Part shown: piece by piece, positions 59,871 through 64,000 of the stretch
Numbering within the stretch: the first letter of the stretch is position 1
How the letters are laid out: the number at the start of each line of letters is the position of its first letter
Source of the DNA: Acidobacteriota bacterium
Lineage (GTDB): Bacteria > Acidobacteriota > UBA6911 > RPQK01 > JAJDTT01
DNA length: 64,000 bases
Direction: 5' to 3'
Assembly (NCBI GenBank): GCA_028874215.1
Contig: JAPPLF010000034.1
Location: forward strand, 1 to 64,000
Program-made: the position numbers and the translations under genes
Notes under the pieces: generated by a model
The model's input: only the letters and a program-made list of their open reading frames with translations
The model's database searches: none
What the model was told of the DNA's origin: nothing

Positions 59871-61271
59871 ATGGAGCAGGTGAAGGGAATGGGGTCCAAC
59901 CGGACGGAAGGTCTCGATCAGTTCCGGAAGGTCCATTTCGTCGGTATCGGCGGGGTGGGGATGAGCGGAATCGCCCAGATTCTGGCCCAGAAGGGTTGGG
60001 AAGTCTCAGGTTCCGACCTGGTCTGTAGCGACGCCGTATCCAGTCTCCGTTCGATCGGGGTCAGGGTCAGTATCGGACACAGCCCGGACCATCTGGGAGA
60101 TGCCGAGATCGTGGCCTTTTCCAGTGCCGTCGGCAGGGACAATCCCGAACTCCAGGAGGCTCGCAGACGGGATATCACGGTGGTGCACCGGGCGGACCTG
60201 TTGGCCCGGATCATGGCCGGCGGCGAAGGGATCGCCATCTCGGGAACCCATGGCAAGACGACCACCACCTCCATGATCGGCGTGCTCATGGTCGAAGCCG
60301 GCCTGGACCCCACGATCCTGGTTGGAGCCCGGGCCGTGGACCTCGGCGGCAACGCACGTCTCGGAAAGGGGCCGTGGGTCGTAGCCGAAGCGGACGAGAG
60401 CGACGGCAGCTTCCTGAAGCTCCGGCCCAGGCACGCAGTGATCACCAACGTCGACCGCGATCATCTGGATTTCTACGGAGGACTCGAGGAAATCGGCGAC
60501 GCCTTCGTCGCCTTCATGAACCTGCTCCCGGCAGACGGCCGTGCGGTCGTCTGTACCGACGATTCCAACCTCAGGCGGCTCCTGAAAAACGTTCACCGGC
60601 CCGTGATAACGTACGGCACGGCGCCTTCTGCCGACGTCTGGGCCGAGGCGGTGGAGTGGACGTCCGGAGGTTCTTCCTTCGTGTGCGTCCATCGGGGCCG
60701 CCGTTTGGGGAGGCTCCGGCTGAATGTGGCGGGCCGGCACAACGTATTGAACTCTCTGGCCGCCGTTGTGGTGGGTCTTGAGTTGCAGGTGCCCTTTGAC
60801 GTGATCCGGCGGGCGCTGGGAACGTTCTCCGGCGCACAACGTCGTCTGGAGTTCAAGGGCATGCGCGGGGGGGTCCGTGTGATGGACGATTACGGTCACC
60901 ATCCGGTTGAGATCCGAACCACGTTGGACGCGTGCCGCCGAATGGGACGGAGAGTGGTCGTGGTGTTTCAGCCGCACCGGTATACGCGAACCCTCCATTT
61001 GAGGTCGGAGTTGGCCGAGTGTTTCCAGGATGCGGATCTTCTTTACCTGATGGATGTCTATCCGGCAGGGGAGGCGCCTGTCGCCGGCGGGCTCGGCGAG
61101 GATCTGTACCGGGCCGTGGGCCGGCGCCGCCAGGTCTGCTATCAGCCGCAGCCCGGCGCCATGTTGCGGGCCCTGCGGGAAGACGTGATGCCGGGAGACC
61201 TGCTCCTGACGCTGGGAGCGGGCAACGTCTGGAAGATCGGAGAGGATTTTTTGAAAGGCCGGGCCGTTTGA
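59871..61271 (+). CDS. murC: UDP-N-acetylmuramate-L-alanine ligase
   Basis: A 466-residue Mur ligase starting the peptide stem. HFVGIGGVGMSGIAQIL near 20, SGTHGKTTTTSM near 125, ADESDGSF, TNVDRDHLDFY and DDYGHHPVEI all match. ATG 59871 has GGAG nine bases upstream; ATGs at 59865 and 59889 are alternatives. No murB or ddl follows, unlike many dcw clusters. Confidence 0.95.
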   Translation: MEQVKGMGSNRTEGLDQFRKVHFVGIGGVGMSGIAQILAQKGWEVSGSDLVCSDAVSSLRSIGVRVSIGHSPDHLGDAEIVAFSSAVGRDNPELQEARRRDITVVHRADLLARIMAGGEGIAISGTHGKTTTTSMIGVLMVEAGLDPTILVGARAVDLGGNARLGKGPWVVAEADESDGSFLKLRPRHAVITNVDRDHLDFYGGLEEIGDAFVAFMNLLPADGRAVVCTDDSNLRRLLKNVHRPVITYGTAPSADVWAEAVEWTSGGSSFVCVHRGRRLGRLRLNVAGRHNVLNSLAAVVVGLELQVPFDVIRRALGTFSGAQRRLEFKGMRGGVRVMDDYGHHPVEIRTTLDACRRMGRRVVVVFQPHRYTRTLHLRSELAECFQDADLLYLMDVYPAGEAPVAGGLGEDLYRAVGRRRQVCYQPQPGAMLRALREDVMPGDLLLTLGAGNVWKIGEDFLKGRAV

Positions 61272-61291
61272 AGGCGCCGGAAGTATAGAAG

Positions 61292-62104
61292 ATGCCAGTC
61301 CAACGCCCTTACAAGCTGCGTAAATTGCTGATCTTTGCCGGACGCCTTCTGGGGACGGGTCTCTTGATCCTGGGGCTGCTGACGGCGCTTCGACATGCGG
61401 CTTACTCTTCCCAGGGTGGGGCGCTTTTCGGGATTCAGGATATTCGCTTCGAGGGGGCCCGGCATCTCTCCTGGCAGAAACTCAGGACGTTCATGCTTGA
61501 GACCTATTCGGGGAACATCCTGCGGGTCGACCTGGAACAGCTCAAGGATCTGGTGGAATCGGAGTCCTGGGTGAGGGCTGCGACCGTGCGCCGCCAGTTG
61601 CCCGGCCATCTCATCGTCAGTGTCCGGGAACGAGTTCCGGTGGCAGTGGCCGCAATCGACCAGGATCTCTATGTCGTCGACGAAGAGGGCGTCGTGCTGG
61701 ACCGGTACGGATCCGGCCACCTGCAGTTGGATGGGCCGATTCTGAAAGGCCTGGGGAACATCGCCCGCGAGAACCCTTCCGCGACCCGGGAGAATCTCGA
61801 GAAGATGGGAATCTATTCCAGGTTGATGTCCGATCTCGGTTCTTCAGACGGGGACTATACCCTCTCCATTTCCGAGGTCCTGCTGGCGGACCCGGAGCGG
61901 ATCGCCATCGTGAGGGAGGACGACCCGGTCCCCATCTACCTGGGAAGCGGCCGTTTCCGGGAGCGGTATGAGAACTTTCTGGCCCAGAAGGACATTTACC
62001 AGCAACTCAAGAAGGAGTACGGCCGCATCGAATATATCGATGTCTCCTTCGACAACAAGATCATTTTCCATACTCCGGGCGAGTCTCGTGAAAGGAGTAC
62101 ATAG
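61292..62104 (+). CDS. ftsQ: FtsQ/DivIB-type division protein
   Basis: A 270-residue bitopic protein. A transmembrane helix (LLIFAGRLLGTGLLILGLLT, near 12-31) is followed by a POTRA domain (FGIQDIRFEGARHLSWQKL, VRAATVRRQLPGHLIVSVRE) and an FtsQ-type beta domain (VAAIDQDLYVVDEEGVVLDR). Position between murC and ftsA supports the call. It links septal synthesis to the divisome. Confidence 0.87.
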   Translation: MPVQRPYKLRKLLIFAGRLLGTGLLILGLLTALRHAAYSSQGGALFGIQDIRFEGARHLSWQKLRTFMLETYSGNILRVDLEQLKDLVESESWVRAATVRRQLPGHLIVSVRERVPVAVAAIDQDLYVVDEEGVVLDRYGSGHLQLDGPILKGLGNIARENPSATRENLEKMGIYSRLMSDLGSSDGDYTLSISEVLLADPERIAIVREDDPVPIYLGSGRFRERYENFLAQKDIYQQLKKEYGRIEYIDVSFDNKIIFHTPGESRERST

Positions 62105-62158
62105 GGGAACCGGACCGGACCGGAGATTCGCGGTCGCAAATTGGATGGAACCAGATCG

Positions 62159-63397
62159 ATGAGGAAGAAAACGCTGGCCGGAGTTGATGTCGGAACCACC
62201 AAGATCTGTTCCGTCATCGCGCAAGTCGAGCGAGAAGTTTTTCGGGTTTCCGGGGTGGGGATGACTCCGTCGGCCGGTCTCAAGAAGGGCGTGGTCGTCA
62301 ATTTGACGGAGACCATCGAATGTGTGAAGAGATCGCTCGAACAGGCGGAGCGGGACGCGCGCGTCGGGGTCGATTCGGTTTTCGTGAGCGTGGGCGGGGT
62401 CCACGTGCAGGGCCTCAACCGGTCCGGCAAGACCGACATCAGGAGCAAGACGGGCGAGATCACCAAGGAGGACATCAGTCGAGCCCTCGCCGATGCCAAA
62501 TCGATTCAACTCCCCCGGGGTTACGAGGTCATTCACATGCTGACCCAGGGCTTTAACGTGGATGGACAAGGACATACCAGGGATCCGCTCGGTCTGATCG
62601 GTCGCCGTCTGTCCGTCAATCTTCATCTGGTGCTCAACGCCGCCGCCGCGCTTCAAAACGTCGTCAACGCAGTCAACAAAGTCGGCGTGGGAGTGAACGG
62701 TGTGGTGATGCAACAGTTGGCATCCGCCGAGGCCGTGCTGACCGAAGACGAAAAGGAACTCGGTGTCATCCTCTTGGATATCGGCGGGGGAACGACCGAT
62801 TTCGCTTTCTACCGGCTGGGAAGCGTCTGGGAGTCGGCGGTCCTGCCCATAGGTGGAGATCTGGTCACCAAGGACATCGCCATCGGGCTCAAGGTGACCC
62901 TGGAAGAGGCGGAGCGGCTCAAGAAGGATCAAGGAACGGTCTTTCCGGAGCGGGTGGATGAAGAAGCAGTGCTTGAGATCCGCGAGATCGGGACCGGCCG
63001 CCCCCGGAGTCTCCTCTACCGGGATCTGTGCCGAGTGATTCAGGCCCGCTGCCGGGAGATTCTGTTGGAGGTGCGGAAGCTGGTGGATGGGATCCACATG
63101 CGAAGGGAAATGCTGACCGGTGTGGTGCTCACGGGCGGCGGAGCACTACTGGATGGCCTGGCGGAACAAGCCGAGGAGATTCTGGAGATTCCGGCTCGTG
63201 TCGGCTATCCCATGCCCCTGGAATCGGACAAGGATCTGGCCTTCGATCCTTCCCACGCAACGGCTCTGGGCCTGGTGAGATACGCAAAGGACATGCATGG
63301 CCCGGGGTCCGGCAACGGCGCCGGGACGATGTTGCAGGAACCCAACCGAGGCACACGGGGAGGCCTGGTGAATTGGATCTTGAAAAAGATCACTTAG
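62159..63397 (+). CDS. ftsA: FtsA actin-like division protein
   Basis: A 412-residue actin fold that anchors FtsZ to the membrane. VDVGTTKICSVIAQVE, VVNLTETIECVKRSL, LLDIGGGTTDFAFY and VLTGGGALLDGL are the phosphate and adenosine motifs. The C-terminal region ends GLVNWILKKIT, an amphipathic membrane-targeting helix. ATG 62159 is used; a TTG at 62141 is alternative. Confidence 0.95.
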   Translation: MRKKTLAGVDVGTTKICSVIAQVEREVFRVSGVGMTPSAGLKKGVVVNLTETIECVKRSLEQAERDARVGVDSVFVSVGGVHVQGLNRSGKTDIRSKTGEITKEDISRALADAKSIQLPRGYEVIHMLTQGFNVDGQGHTRDPLGLIGRRLSVNLHLVLNAAAALQNVVNAVNKVGVGVNGVVMQQLASAEAVLTEDEKELGVILLDIGGGTTDFAFYRLGSVWESAVLPIGGDLVTKDIAIGLKVTLEEAERLKKDQGTVFPERVDEEAVLEIREIGTGRPRSLLYRDLCRVIQARCREILLEVRKLVDGIHMRREMLTGVVLTGGGALLDGLAEQAEEILEIPARVGYPMPLESDKDLAFDPSHATALGLVRYAKDMHGPGSGNGAGTMLQEPNRGTRGGLVNWILKKIT

Positions 63398-63460
63398 CAT
63401 TTTGGAAGGCGCCGCGGCCCTGAAGGCCGTTGGTGTGAAGATTCGTCTGGGAGGCAACTC

Positions 63461-64000
63461 ATGGACCATCCGGAACTGGAAGATAACGGCAGCATGAAAT
63501 GGGTCTTTGAGGACGACTTGGGAAGTGAGGCCCGTATCAAGGTCATCGGTGTCGGCGGCGGGGGTGGAAACGCCGTCAATCGCATGGTCCGGATGGGGGT
63601 CCAGGGCGTCGACTTCATAGCCGCCAACACGGACCTCCAGGCGCTCAGGCAGTCGAAAGCGGGGATCAGAATCCAACTCGGCAACAAGATCACGAAGGGG
63701 CTTGGAGCCGGCTCGAACCCTGATATCGGGCGGCAGGCCGCCTTGGAGGATACCGAGCGGATCATGGATCTGCTGGAGGGGTCGGACATGGTCTTCGTGA
63801 CCGCGGGCCTCGGCGGCGGGACCGGAACCGGAGGCGGACCCCTGGTCGCGGACCTGGCCCGTCAATTGGGAGCTCTCACCGTGGCCGTGGTGACGACCCC
63901 TTTTGTTTTCGAGGGACAGCGGAGAACGCGGCAGGCGCAACGAGGTCTGGAAGAGTTGATGGAAAATGCGGACACGGTGGTCACGGTGCCCAACGAGCGG
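63461..64000 (+). CDS. ftsZ: FtsZ cell division GTPase (partial, runs past window end)
   Basis: 180 codons of FtsZ are present, open to the window end. [46 protein letters not shown] and the tubulin signature [15 protein letters not shown] are seen; the last usually reads GAAP rather than GGGP. GGGAGG is seven bases before the ATG. It polymerises into the Z-ring. Confidence 0.95.
   Translation, partial: MDHPELEDNGSMKWVFEDDLGSEARIKVIGVGGGGGNAVNRMVRMGVQGVDFIAANTDLQALRQSKAGIRIQLGNKITKGLGAGSNPDIGRQAALEDTERIMDLLEGSDMVFVTAGLGGGTGTGGGPLVADLARQLGALTVAVVTTPFVFEGQRRTRQAQRGLEELMENADTVVTVPNER

Noticed and set aside
1-64000. tRNA, rRNA or other structured RNA genes
   Set aside because: The intergenic stretches, the largest 386 bases, were read for tRNA and rRNA signatures and none was found.

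Overview
The window reads as a piece of a GC-rich chromosome from a Gram-negative, meso-diaminopimelate bacterium, most likely an Acidobacteriota member. The clues are the GWxTD-domain protein, the FG-GAP/ASPIC-UnbV, NHL and TPR secreted proteins, the DUF1592-family cytochrome-like protein paired with a Tat-exported DUF1552 protein, the many Gfo/Idh/MocA oxidoreductases, and a long dcw cluster whose MurE carries the DNPR motif. The lineage is inferred from gene content only. No rRNA, tRNA, insertion sequence or CRISPR array was seen.

Layout. 1-2.7 kb: hairpin repeats and two tandem Kelch proteins (minus strand). 2.8-7.5 kb: an operon of GWxTD, FG-GAP/ASPIC and TPR proteins. 7.5-8.9 kb: a lone AAA/DUF4143 ATPase behind a promoter covered by a 29-bp palindrome. 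8.9-14.2 kb: a 12-repeat NHL propeller protein, a surface lipoprotein and a SAF-domain dehydrogenase. 14.4-17.9 kb: a compact cassette of HTH regulator, AlbA_2/ATPase-fold protein, dual-OB protein and two DUF488 proteins, the second interrupted by a stop codon. It has its own promoter with nested inverted repeats and is the best candidate here for a little-described system. 18-23.9 kb: a methyltransferase, then the DUF1592/DUF1552 pair.

24-37.3 kb is a metabolic island: an exported SelA-like PLP enzyme, a zinc alcohol dehydrogenase, five Gfo/Idh/MocA paralogues (one Tat-exported, one lacking the usual active-site motifs), an SDR that has lost its catalytic lysine, a sugar isomerase-like TIM barrel and a cyclase-family lipoprotein. 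It looks built to oxidise, isomerise and degrade unusual sugars or glycan fragments, but no substrate can be named.

37.3-47.9 kb is housekeeping. A minus-strand run holds a TPR protein, a YHS-like protein, NAD kinase, a small TPR protein and a 3-hydroxybutyrate dehydrogenase-like SDR. A second minus-strand run holds rpiB, glyA, a DinG-type helicase and a TPR protein. A HEAT protein and proS lie on the plus strand. 47.9-64 kb is the dcw cluster: mraZ, rsmH, ftsL, ftsI, murE, murF, mraY, murD, ftsW, murG, murC, ftsQ, ftsA and ftsZ (cut by the window end), mostly with overlapping or near-touching genes. It makes the lipid-linked peptidoglycan precursor and the division machinery. Its promoter carries three GG repeats at an exact 10-nt period that look like an MraZ operator.

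A dispersed hairpin repeat family occurs in three intergenic places (near 0.1, 41.1 and 48 kb), with stem variants that keep pairing through matched substitutions.
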